The notes under the pieces are model-generated. The model saw nothing but the letters and a program-made list of their open reading frames with translations. It was not told the DNA's origin and did no database searches. The position numbers and the translations under genes were made by a program. Of a DNA stretch of 64,000 bases, positions 55,143-62,750 are shown one piece after another (within the stretch, counting starts at the first letter, position 1; the number at the start of each line of letters is the position of its first letter). Origin of the DNA: JADKHC01 sp047600805. Lineage in GTDB: Bacteria; Verrucomicrobiota; Verrucomicrobiia; Opitutales; Opitutaceae. The stretch lies in the NCBI GenBank assembly GCA_047600805.1, contig JASGKG010000001.1, forward strand, positions 1,116,001 through 1,180,000. The letters are read 5' to 3'.

Positions 55143-55442
55143 TTAGACGATGCGCTTGCCAAGGACCTCGACGGTATCGACGAGGCCGACGATCGAGGCG
55201 TCGACCGGCATTTGTTTCATGCCCGTGGTTTGGCGCGCGGAACTGCCCTGGCAGAAGAGAACAAGGTCACCCGTGCCTGCGCCGAGAGCATCGGCGGCCA
55301 CGATAGTATTGGCGCCGGGTTTGAGCTGAGTCGGATTTGCCTCATCGACCAACATGGGCCGAAGGAGGAGGAGTGGGCGGCCGCGCAGGGTCTCGTCTTT
55401 TTTAGTGGAGACCACGGAGCCAATGACGCGGGCGAGAAACAT
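55143..55442 (-). CDS. BMC-P pentamer shell protein (EutN/CcmL family), third copy
   Basis: The ATG at 55442 gives 99 residues: MFLARVIGSVVSTKKDETL, LLLLRPMLVDE, AADALGAGTGDLVLFCQG and VGLVDTVEV match vertex proteins. It lies 20 bp upstream of the aldehyde dehydrogenase and is probably co-translated. The longer frame to 55634 overlaps the neighbouring BMC-H gene and is rejected. Confidence 0.92.
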   Translation of the reverse strand: MFLARVIGSVVSTKKDETLRGRPLLLLRPMLVDEANPTQLKPGANTIVAADALGAGTGDLVLFCQGSSARQTTGMKQMPVDASIVGLVDTVEVLGKRIV

Positions 55443-55515
55443 GGCAGTTCCCGGGTTGGAGGGTTTTCGCTTCGAAACGGCGCGCCTTCGACGACGCGCC
55501 GTGAAAAGCGCGGGC

Positions 55516-55818
55516 TTATTTCTTCGGAGCGGCAGGAGCAACGGGCTTTGGCAGCACCGTGACGACGTCATCGTGCGGGCGCGGAATAACCTGCACGCTG
55601 ATGACCTCGCCGTAAGCGCGAGCGGCGGTGGCACCGGCTTCGGTGGCGGCCTTGACAGCGGCGACGTCGCCTGTGACGACGGCGGTCACGAGGGCGTTGC
55701 CGACCTGTTTCATCGGGCCAACGAGAGTGACGTTGGCGGACTTGAGCATGGCATCGACGCCAGCAACCAGGGCGGTGAGGCCGCGGGTTTCAAGAAGACC
55801 GAGAGCGGATTGAGACAT
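55516..55818 (-). CDS. BMC-H hexamer shell protein with Pro-rich tail
   Basis: A 100-residue BMC domain: ALGLLETRGLTALVAGVDAML, then the pore region KQVGNALVTAVVTGDVAAV and VIPRPHDDV. The pore loop reads G-N-A, unlike the G-G-G and G-S-G of the other two hexamers here. A Pro/Ala/Lys tail (VLPKPVAPAAPKK) follows. It forms facets of the shell. Confidence 0.93.
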   Translation of the reverse strand: MSQSALGLLETRGLTALVAGVDAMLKSANVTLVGPMKQVGNALVTAVVTGDVAAVKAATEAGATAARAYGEVISVQVIPRPHDDVVTVLPKPVAPAAPKK

Positions 55819-55856
55819 GGTGGATTGGATTTGAGGTTTAGTTAGAGAAAGGAAAT

Positions 55857-57044
55857 TCAGGCTTTGGGCTGGGCGGCGACGAGGCGGGCGGTTTCGCGGG
55901 CGACGACGAGTTCTTCATTCGCCGGGATGACGAGCACGCGGGTGCGGGAGCCGTTGGCGGAGAGATCGGTTTCGTGCGGCGCTGTTTTGTTGCGGTTCGT
56001 GTCGAGCACGAGACCGAGATCGGAAAGATTGGCGCAGATCGCTTCGCGCAACCACGGGTTGTTTTCGCCGATGCCGGCTGTGAAAACGAGAGCGTCGCAG
56101 CCGCCGAGTTCGACCCAGAAAGCGCCGATCCAGTGACGGATGCTCTGGACGAAAACCTCGAGCGCGAGTTTGGCGCGGGCGTCGCCTTTGTCGGCGGCGG
56201 CCTTGATGTCGCGAACGTCGTTACTCACGCCGGAGATGCCGAGCAGGCCTGACTCTTTGACGAGCTGGCGTTCGGCGTCTTCGAGGGAAATTTTCAGGCG
56301 GCGCATCGCGCAGGGCAGGGCGGCGGAATCGAGGTCGCCGACACGGTTGTTTTGCGGGAGGCCGGATTGCGGGCTCAGGCCCATGCTGGTGCCGATGGCG
56401 ACGCCGTTGCGGATGCCGGTGACGGAACTCGAACCGCCGAGATGGCAGGAAATCACGCGCAGCGGAGCGCCGGCGACTTCGCGCGGACCATCGAGGTATA
56501 AGCGGCGAACGATTTCGCCGATGTCATCGTGACCAAGCAATTCCGCGGAACGCTCGGCGACGAACTTGTGGCTGGCGCCGTGGAAACCGTAGCGACGGAT
56601 GCCGGCCTTGTACCAAGTCTCTGGTACGGCATACCGGCTCGCATGGTCGGGCACCCACTGGTAGAACGCCGTCTCGAAGAGAGCGACGCGCGGGACAGAC
56701 GGGAGCTTTTCGCGGAAGACGCGCAGGCCCTCGGCGTACGGCTTGTTGTGCGCGGGCGCGAGATCGACCGTATCGAGCAACGCTTTTTCAACGCGTTCGT
56801 CGGCCAGGAGGCAGCCGGTGATTTCGCCCCCGAGGACGGTTTTGAAACCGACGGCGTCGAGATCATTCGCGTTCTTGAGATGACCGGCTGAAGAGAGTTC
56901 TCCGAGCGCCAAATCGATCGCAGCGCGATAATCGGTCACGCGTTCGCTTCCGCCCTTCGCCAACAGGCGCGCCTGCGAGCCGTCGACGTCGAAGAGACGG
57001 TACTTGAACGAGGTGGAGCCGAGGTTGGCGACGAGGATTTTCAT
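55857..57044 (-). CDS. ackA: acetate kinase (acyl-phosphate kinase of the BMC)
   Basis: A 395-residue ASKHA kinase: VANLGSTSFKYRLFD, YGFHGASHKFVAERS, SCHLGGSSSVTGIRNG and FTAGIGENNP are acetate kinase motifs. In this operon it would take lactyl- or acetyl/propionyl-phosphate from PduL to produce ATP. It lies between the BMC-H genes, and its N-terminus shows no obvious encapsulation helix. Confidence 0.92.
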   Translation of the reverse strand: MKILVANLGSTSFKYRLFDVDGSQARLLAKGGSERVTDYRAAIDLALGELSSAGHLKNANDLDAVGFKTVLGGEITGCLLADERVEKALLDTVDLAPAHNKPYAEGLRVFREKLPSVPRVALFETAFYQWVPDHASRYAVPETWYKAGIRRYGFHGASHKFVAERSAELLGHDDIGEIVRRLYLDGPREVAGAPLRVISCHLGGSSSVTGIRNGVAIGTSMGLSPQSGLPQNNRVGDLDSAALPCAMRRLKISLEDAERQLVKESGLLGISGVSNDVRDIKAAADKGDARAKLALEVFVQSIRHWIGAFWVELGGCDALVFTAGIGENNPWLREAICANLSDLGLVLDTNRNKTAPHETDLSANGSRTRVLVIPANEELVVARETARLVAAQPKA

Positions 57045-57112
57045 CAGCGAGCGCGAAGGAAATACGGGCCGGCCGGGCAGCGATGCGCGGCCGGTTTAGT
57101 CTTTGGAACGAG

Positions 57113-57391
57113 TTAGGCGACCCACTTGCCGAGACCAGCGAGGTCTTCGTGCGGACGCGGAATGACCTGGGTGGCGACGACTTCGCCGACGCGCTTGGCG
57201 GCTTCAGCGCCGGCGTCGATGGCGGCCTTGAGGGCGGCGACATCACCGCGGAAGAATGCCGCGACGTTGCCGGAGCCGATCGTCTCGTAGCCGGACATCG
57301 TGACATTGGCCGCTTTGAGGGCGGCGTCGGAGGCCTCGAGCAAGGTGCACAGGCCTTTGGTTTCAATCATACCGAGAGCTTCTTGAGCCAT
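57113..57391 (-). CDS. BMC-H hexamer shell protein
   Basis: A 92-residue BMC domain starting MAQEALGMIETKGLCTLLEAS. The pore region is ETIGSGNVAAFFRGDVAAL, i.e. G-S-G with an aromatic pair following, unlike its neighbours. It continues DAGAEAAKRVGEVV and VIPRPHEDLAGLG. Confidence 0.94.
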   Translation of the reverse strand: MAQEALGMIETKGLCTLLEASDAALKAANVTMSGYETIGSGNVAAFFRGDVAALKAAIDAGAEAAKRVGEVVATQVIPRPHEDLAGLGKWVA

Positions 57392-57433
57392 GGTGGAAAG
57401 AGTTTAGATATTAGAGGTTAGGGGCGGTTTGGC

Positions 57434-57703
57434 TCACATTCCGAAGTGCTTGAGCAGCTCGGGATGCGGGCGCGCAATGACGTGGGCGCAGACGAGTTCG
57501 CCGACGCGTTTGGCGGCTTCAGCGCCGGCGTCGATGGCGGCTTTGACGCTGCCGATGTCGCCCTTGACGATGACGGTAACGAGACCGCCGCCGATCTGGA
57601 TTTGGCGGGCGAGGTTAACGCCTGCCGCTTTGACCATGGCATCGCTGGCTTCAACGGAGCCGACGTAGCCTTTGGTTTCGATCATGCCGAGAGATTCACT
57701 CAT
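57434..57703 (-). CDS. BMC-H hexamer shell protein (PduA-like pore)
   Basis: An 89-residue BMC domain starting MSESLGMIETKGYVGSVEAS. The pore region QIGGGLVTVIVKGDIGSV is the most PduA-like of the three. It continues DAGAEAAKRVGELV and VIARPHPELL. It is the first shell gene after pduL and probably the main facet protein; that is inference. Confidence 0.95.
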   Translation of the reverse strand: MSESLGMIETKGYVGSVEASDAMVKAAGVNLARQIQIGGGLVTVIVKGDIGSVKAAIDAGAEAAKRVGELVCAHVIARPHPELLKHFGM

Positions 57704-57753
57704 GTGGAATCGGATTGAGGTTGGTTGGAGGTTTACGGGTTAAAATTGGTTCG

Positions 57754-58437
57754 TTACTCAGCGGGCAAAAGCTCGCAGGGAGTGTCGGGCCCGAGGCCGC
57801 AGGCGTTGCCTTCGTCGGTGTCGATATGGACCTCGAGTTTGAAATCTTTCGAGACACGGACGAGCATGCGATCGAACGTCATGGCGCAAGGGCCACCGAC
57901 TTTGAGGCGCATGAAATCGCCCTGCTTCACGCCATAGAAAGCGGCGTCGTCTGGGTGCATGTGCACGTGCGGGGCGGCGCGGATGACGCCCTCGGGCATT
58001 TCAAAAAATCCCGCGGGGCCCATCAGCATGCAACTGGGCGTGTCTTTGATGGTTCCGGACTGGCGGACGGGTACTTCGAAGCCGAGCGAAATGGCGTCGG
58101 TCAAAGCGAGCTCGACCTGGTTGAAATCGCGGCACGGACCGAGAATGCGGAGATTGGAAATCACGCGACTACGCGGCCCGATCAGTGTGACGGATTCCTT
58201 CGCGGCGTATTGGCCGTCCTGATACAGCCACTTCATCGGCGTGAGCTGGTAGCCTTTGCCGAAGAGCGCTTCGACGGCTTGCGGCGAGAGGTGGCAATGA
58301 CGCGCGCTGACGTTGACGACGAGCGGGCGCGGAGCGCGCACGGAGCGCGGCATCGGGCGTTGAAGACGTTGATAGAGTAGCCGGCGAACGACGTGCTCGA
58401 TTTCGGCACGATGAGGCAGGGTTGGCGCGGGCGTCAT
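57754..58437 (-). CDS. pduL: phosphate propanoyltransferase PduL
   Basis: A 227-residue zinc phosphotransacylase that exchanges CoA for phosphate (lactyl- or propionyl-CoA to acyl-phosphate) and recycles CoA inside the shell. Two PduL domains: VVNVSARHCHLSPQAVE with zinc His residues, and PHVHMHPDDAAFYGV with the second His cluster. The N-terminal 30 residues (AEIEHVVRRLLYQRL) form a likely encapsulation helix. First gene of the operon. Confidence 0.94.
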   Translation of the reverse strand: MTPAPTLPHRAEIEHVVRRLLYQRLQRPMPRSVRAPRPLVVNVSARHCHLSPQAVEALFGKGYQLTPMKWLYQDGQYAAKESVTLIGPRSRVISNLRILGPCRDFNQVELALTDAISLGFEVPVRQSGTIKDTPSCMLMGPAGFFEMPEGVIRAAPHVHMHPDDAAFYGVKQGDFMRLKVGGPCAMTFDRMLVRVSKDFKLEVHIDTDEGNACGLGPDTPCELLPAE

Positions 58438-58552
58438 GGGGTCAGTGTGTCAGAAAGGGTTGAAAACAGCTTACCACAATTTGTCGAAAGCTGTGCGTTT
58501 TATGACGCAAGTCAATCATATAACTTTCGGAGGTAGAATTCACTTTTCGAAA
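58438..58552 (-). promoter_or_regulatory. likely BMC operon promoter/operator region
   Basis: An AT-rich stretch upstream of pduL. CTTTCG-type motifs appear three times within 70 bp: CGAAAG at 58485-58490, CTTTCG at 58524-58529 and TTTTCGAAAA (palindromic) at 58544-58553. A possible -10 TATGAT lies at 58515-58520 on the minus strand. TTTCG repeats are often bound by DeoR-family repressors; no such gene is in the window, so this is low confidence. Confidence 0.35.
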
Positions 58553-58584
58553 ACAAAAAACGCGCACGAGTTATCATGCGCGTT
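58553..58584 (-). terminator. rho-independent terminator after the thioredoxin-like gene
   Basis: On the minus strand an 8-bp stem AACGCGCA/TGCGCGTT with 10-base loop is followed by TTTTTT. It lies about 28 bp beyond the stop of the 58613 gene. Confidence 0.8.
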
Positions 58585-58612
58585 CGAAAATTCTGAGGGC
58601 TGAGCGGCGCGG

Positions 58613-59023
58613 TCAATATTTCGACGAAGGCCTTACAAACATCAGAAGCTTGTTTTTGTCAGCGAACGGGCCGACCCAAGGGAAGCCGACCACTTTACCT
58701 TTTTCGACAACGATGAGAGTGGGCGTGGCTTGCACGTTATATTGATCGTGAACGGCGCGGTTATCGGCGAGGGCGGTGTTGATCTTCACGACCCGTATTT
58801 TGGGATAATCTTTTGCCAATTGTTCTAACAACGGTGTGGTCGCCTCGCAGGGCGGGCTGTCTGGTTGCCAGAAATAGAGGAGGACTTTTTGATCCGTGCT
58901 TTCCAGTATTCTGGAGAGGCGCTCCTCTGTGACCACGTCGGGGCCAAATGTCTTAAATTTTTGCGCGCGACTTAGGAATACCGCGACCACCGCGATCAAA
59001 GTGACGACCAGGTATCTGTTCAT
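58613..59023 (-). CDS. thioredoxin-like protein lacking the first active-site Cys
   Basis: A 136-residue protein with an N-terminal hydrophobic anchor (LVVTLIAVVAVFLS). The thioredoxin fold is clear (VLLYFWQPDSPPCEATTPLLEQL, then ATPTLIVVEKGKVVGF with the cis-Pro). In place of WCGPC it reads DSPPC, so only the second Cys remains. It cannot act as a normal dithiol reductase and may hold or sense thiols. Separate unit from the BMC operon, ended by the terminator at 58553. Confidence 0.82.
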   Translation of the reverse strand: MNRYLVVTLIAVVAVFLSRAQKFKTFGPDVVTEERLSRILESTDQKVLLYFWQPDSPPCEATTPLLEQLAKDYPKIRVVKINTALADNRAVHDQYNVQATPTLIVVEKGKVVGFPWVGPFADKNKLLMFVRPSSKY

Positions 59024-59356
59024 AAGGCTTGGCGATTGATTGAAGCTGACGATGAATGCTGGGCCGAAGCTGGATGAGGCGCGTCAGGAACGGACGAGAC
59101 GCTAGTCCAGCACCTGACAGAAACACAACCTCTCTTTTGGTGCATTTCCCAATGAACGCGAATGACGGGTCGAGTTTCGCTAGATTTTGACGAACCGGAA
59201 ACGCATTTTTCTCCAACGCTCTTGGAGGTTTTGGCGTTCTTTAGCGATTTCGTGGAGTGAAACGCGCGAAGGCGTAAACTTTTCAGAGTGGCTCTCGGCG
59301 CTTTGCTAGCGATACCGTTGGCGCGCTCTGCCGTCTTAAAGCGCGAAAATCTTTCC

Positions 59357-60937
59357 ATGAAGTTACCCTCTGTGAGCTATTCTCGATTCAACAAGAGCGT
59401 TTTTGGCGCCACTTTATTGTTAGGTGCGACTTGTTTGACGGCGTGGACCAAAGTGAACGAAAGCTTGATCCCTGCGGCCGATAACGTCGGCGCCGCCATG
59501 ATGCCCGCGGAAATCGCTGCGATCTCAGCGCCGTTCCTGATGCCGCCGTTGACGCGCCCACGGTTCCCGAGCCTGCGCGTCGTGGTTGTGTTGGGCGCCA
59601 CTGAAGAATTGGCGACCAGGGCTATTCAGGCCGCGATTGACGAAGTCTCGGCGAAAAACGGCGGCACCGTCATCCTCTCTAAAGGTGTGTGGAAAACGGG
59701 GAGGCTGAGTTTGAAGAGCAACGTTAACCTGCATCTTGAATCAGGAGCTGAGCTTCAGTTCAGTGGGCGAGTGGAGGATTACCAACCGGCGGTGTTCACC
59801 CGGACCGAAGGCGTGGAAGTGTTTTCGCTCGGTGCGTTGATTTATGCGAACGGGCAGGAGAACATTTCGCTCACGGGTCAGGGCAGATTGATTGGCCCGC
59901 CTCTCGACAGCCCGATGCGAAAGCAGAAAAACCGTGTGAGTGTGGACAAAATCGATGCTCGTCAACCGGTCGTCGAACGCCGTTGCGACGGGCGTGGCGG
60001 CGGCCCCGTCTACCTTCCGGTCTTTTTCGGGCCGATTAATTGTCGCAACGTATTGGTTGAGGGCCTTACGTTTGAGCAGAGTGCGTTGTGGAACATCGTG
60101 CCGCAATACTGCGATCGCGTGATTATTCGCGGTGTGACCGTCGAGTCGGAAAAAATTCCTTCTGGCGATGGGATCGACGTCGATTCGAGCCGCAACGTGC
60201 TGATTGAGTACTGCACCTTCAGCTGCGGTGATGATTGCGTAGTAATCAAGGCGGGACGCGGTGAAGACGCCTTGCGCGTGGACAAGTCGAGCGAGTTCAT
60301 CGTGATGCGAAACTGCCTGGTACGGAAAGGCCACGCCGGCATTTCGACCGGCAGCGAGACAGGCGGGATGATCCGCAACCTCTACGTTTGCGACAGCGTG
60401 TTTCAGGAGCCGGTCGTGGGAATCCGCCTCAAAACGCGGCGGCCAAGAGCGGGCGGCGGCGAAAAATTATACTACGAACGCATTCGCATCGGCCAGTGCT
60501 CGACGGCGATCGCTTGGGATATGCTCGGTGAATCGAAATTCGTAGGCGAAGAGGCCAGTCGCTTGCCGGAGCGCGCCGTTACGAAGCTGACGCCGGTTTA
60601 CCGTGACGTTACGATAAAACAGGTGCTCGCCGAAAAGGCGCGCTTCGCCATCAAAGTGATTGGTATTCCTGAAAGCCCGGCGGCCAATATCGTGATCGAA
60701 GACGTAACCGCGACCACGACCGAACGACCGATCATCTTGAACGACGTTGATGGTTTTGCGCTGAGGAACGCAGACATCAAAAGCGCCAACGACACGATTG
60801 GCTTCTTAGATGCGCGGAAAGTCGTTTTCGAGAACTGCCGCTTTGATACAACGACTGGCCAACTCAATCTCGACGTTGCCGGTGAGCGATCTCGTGAAAT
60901 TGAATTCCGCAACTGCACACCAACGCCGCGGCAGTAG
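59357..60937 (+). CDS. GH28 polygalacturonase-like protein
   Basis: The ATG at 59357 gives 526 residues. An N-terminal hydrophobic stretch (FGATLLLGATCLTAW) is a signal or anchor. The beta-helix carries the three GH28 catalytic regions: SGDGIDVDSS (canonical N-T-D), CGDDCVVIKAG (the paired Asp) and GHAGISTGSE (His). The first motif has S-G-D rather than N-T-D, but the Asp is kept. It hydrolyses polygalacturonate or rhamnogalacturonan, which fits the pectin theme of the window. Confidence 0.85.
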   Translation: MKLPSVSYSRFNKSVFGATLLLGATCLTAWTKVNESLIPAADNVGAAMMPAEIAAISAPFLMPPLTRPRFPSLRVVVVLGATEELATRAIQAAIDEVSAKNGGTVILSKGVWKTGRLSLKSNVNLHLESGAELQFSGRVEDYQPAVFTRTEGVEVFSLGALIYANGQENISLTGQGRLIGPPLDSPMRKQKNRVSVDKIDARQPVVERRCDGRGGGPVYLPVFFGPINCRNVLVEGLTFEQSALWNIVPQYCDRVIIRGVTVESEKIPSGDGIDVDSSRNVLIEYCTFSCGDDCVVIKAGRGEDALRVDKSSEFIVMRNCLVRKGHAGISTGSETGGMIRNLYVCDSVFQEPVVGIRLKTRRPRAGGGEKLYYERIRIGQCSTAIAWDMLGESKFVGEEASRLPERAVTKLTPVYRDVTIKQVLAEKARFAIKVIGIPESPAANIVIEDVTATTTERPIILNDVDGFALRNADIKSANDTIGFLDARKVVFENCRFDTTTGQLNLDVAGERSREIEFRNCTPTPRQ

Positions 60938-60960
60938 GTATCGCAACAGCACGTGAGTCG

Positions 60961-60989
60961 GAGTTTGTCATTTAGTAGATGATGAACTC
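60961..60989. terminator. 11-bp hairpin in convergent gap (shared core with 8655)
   Basis: Stem 60961-60971 pairs with 60979-60989 (11 bp with two G-T pairs), loop TTAGTAG. Its core TTTGTCATTTAGTAGATGA matches the hairpin at 8655-8683 at 18 of 19 positions. It lies between the ends of the GH28 and aminotransferase genes. Confidence 0.5.
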
Positions 60990-60997
60990 AGGTGTCA

Positions 60998-62080
60998 TCA
61001 CGCGGAACGAAGCTCGGCCAGCGCCTCATCCATCGCGCCGAGAAGCTGAGCGATGGTGGAATCGGTTTCGTCGCCCATGTTGGAAAGACGGAAGGTTTTG
61101 CCCTTTAGTTTTCCATAACCGGTATCGATCGCTAAGCCGTGCTTGGTTTTCAGAATCTCATTGAGCCGCGGAAGGTCGAGATCGCCGTCGTTGCGGAAGC
61201 AATTGAGCGTGACAGAACCGAAATCCTCCTCGGGCAGCAGGCGAAAACCTTTTGCTTCGCCCCAGGCTCGCACGGTCTGGTTGAAACGAGCGTGGCGGGC
61301 GTAGCGATTTGTGAGGCCCTCCGCGGCGATGTCTTCGAGTTTCGATTGCAGCGCGTAGATATGTGCGATGGTTGGAGTCGTGGGCGTCATGCCCATCTCG
61401 TGGTTTCGTTGGAACTCGAGGAAATCGAAATAGTAGCCGCGGTTCGTGTTACTCGTGGCGCGCTCGAGGGCGCGTTTTGAAACGGTGAAAAGCGTGAGTC
61501 CCGGCGGGAGGGCGAGCGCTTTTTGAGAACCGGCAATCATGACGTCGAGGCCGAGTTCGTCTTTGGGAATCGGCAAAGCGGAAAACGAGCTGACGACGTC
61601 GATGATCGAGATGACGTTTGGAAAATCGCGCAGCACGGCGGCGAGCGCGCGAATGTCGCTCATCGTGCCGGTCGACGTCTCGTTGTGAATGATGGTGACG
61701 CAGTCGTATTGTCCGGTGGCGAGTTCACGCCGAAGTGCATTGGGATCGACGGGCTGGCCCCACTCGAAGCGCAACCCGCCAGCGGCGATCCCGTTCTTTT
61801 GCGCGACATCGTACCATTTGTCGGAAAAGGCGCCGTTCATGCACGTGAGCACCTTTCGGTTGGTTAGGTTGCGAAGCGATGCTTCCATTACACCCCACGA
61901 ACTACTTGTACTGAGGTAAACGGGATCGCGGGTCGCGAAGAGCGATTGCAGGCCGGTTTGGATCGATCGGTAGAGCGCGACGAACTCCGGACTCCGATGC
62001 GGAATCATCGGTCGGGCCATGGCTCGGTAGGTCTTCTCAGAGACCGCGACGGGGCCGGGGATAAAGAGCTTGTAGCTCAC
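60998..62080 (-). CDS. class V PLP aminotransferase (serine/alanine-glyoxylate type)
   Basis: The GTG at 62080 gives 360 residues beginning VSYKLFIPGPVAVSEKTY, the normal start of the serine-pyruvate/alanine-glyoxylate/phosphoserine-like group. The PLP lysine is in IAGSQKALALPPGL; VHNE-type segment reads IIHNETSTGTM; DVVSSFSALP holds the Asp contacting the pyridine nitrogen. The upstream frame to 62158 overlaps an inverted repeat and is rejected. It may serve glycine/serine metabolism; the exact amino donor is unknown. Confidence 0.85.
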   Translation of the reverse strand: MSYKLFIPGPVAVSEKTYRAMARPMIPHRSPEFVALYRSIQTGLQSLFATRDPVYLSTSSSWGVMEASLRNLTNRKVLTCMNGAFSDKWYDVAQKNGIAAGGLRFEWGQPVDPNALRRELATGQYDCVTIIHNETSTGTMSDIRALAAVLRDFPNVISIIDVVSSFSALPIPKDELGLDVMIAGSQKALALPPGLTLFTVSKRALERATSNTNRGYYFDFLEFQRNHEMGMTPTTPTIAHIYALQSKLEDIAAEGLTNRYARHARFNQTVRAWGEAKGFRLLPEEDFGSVTLNCFRNDGDLDLPRLNEILKTKHGLAIDTGYGKLKGKTFRLSNMGDETDSTIAQLLGAMDEALAELRSA

Positions 62081-62091
62081 GAAGGGTGGGA

Positions 62092-62301
62092 GGGTTTTAA
62101 TCTGGAACGCTGGAACTCGGGAACGGAAGGTCGCAGGCGGCCTTTTGGACAAAGTCAACAGAATGGGACAAAATCAGAAGCGGTCGCTGGGGCAGACTGT
62201 GCGTTTCGTATGATCGAACGAAGACCGGTTTAGTTCGTTCAGCTCTCATCTCATCAAAGGCGATCTGGTTTTCCCAGAGTTCCTGAGTTCCAGATTAACC
62301 C
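62092..62301. repeat. long inverted repeat, TCTGGAAC type
   Basis: Left arm 62092-62123 (GGGTTTTAATCTGGAACGC...) matches the reverse complement of 62271-62301 over most positions with a 2-base indel; spacer about 147 bp. It fills the gap between panD and the aminotransferase. Likely a dispersed repeat or small miniature element. Confidence 0.65.
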
Positions 62302-62311
62302 AGACAGCGGC

Positions 62312-62677
62312 TTACTTCTTGGAAACTTTGATGACCTTGCGATTGCCGTCGCCGAGGACGAGCACGCGCGGTTCCCAGTTCACAGCTTCTTTTTCATCCA
62401 CGACCGCGAAGTTCATGATCGTGAGAAGGTCGCCCTTTTTGCCGAGAAGCGCGGTGGCGCCGTTGAGGGAAATCGTTTTTGAGCCGGCGGGAGCAGCGAT
62501 GGCGTAGGTCTCGAAGCGCTCGCCATTAGCCATATTGCCAATGAGAATGCGTTCGTATTGGCGGAGGCCGACCATCACCATGAACTCGGCGTCGATGGCG
62601 AGGCTGCCTTCGTAATTGAGGCTTTGATCGGTCACCTCGGCTCGATGAATCTTCGACTTGAGTAGATTGAGTTGCAT
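62312..62677 (-). CDS. panD: aspartate 1-decarboxylase
   Basis: A 121-residue pyruvoyl enzyme that makes beta-alanine for pantothenate and CoA. The self-cleavage site is in LNYEGSLAIDAEF (Gly-Ser, near residue 24-25), with KIHRAEVTDQ before it and TYAIAAPAGSKTISLNGA after. Length is typical. Divergent from lpxK across 73 bp. Confidence 0.93.
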   Translation of the reverse strand: MQLNLLKSKIHRAEVTDQSLNYEGSLAIDAEFMVMVGLRQYERILIGNMANGERFETYAIAAPAGSKTISLNGATALLGKKGDLLTIMNFAVVDEKEAVNWEPRVLVLGDGNRKVIKVSKK

Positions 62678-62750
62678 GACGTGGCAATCGGCGTGATAGA
62701 ACCTGACAACACACCGCGATTCGTCGCCATCGTCAACTCTTCAATCCCGC

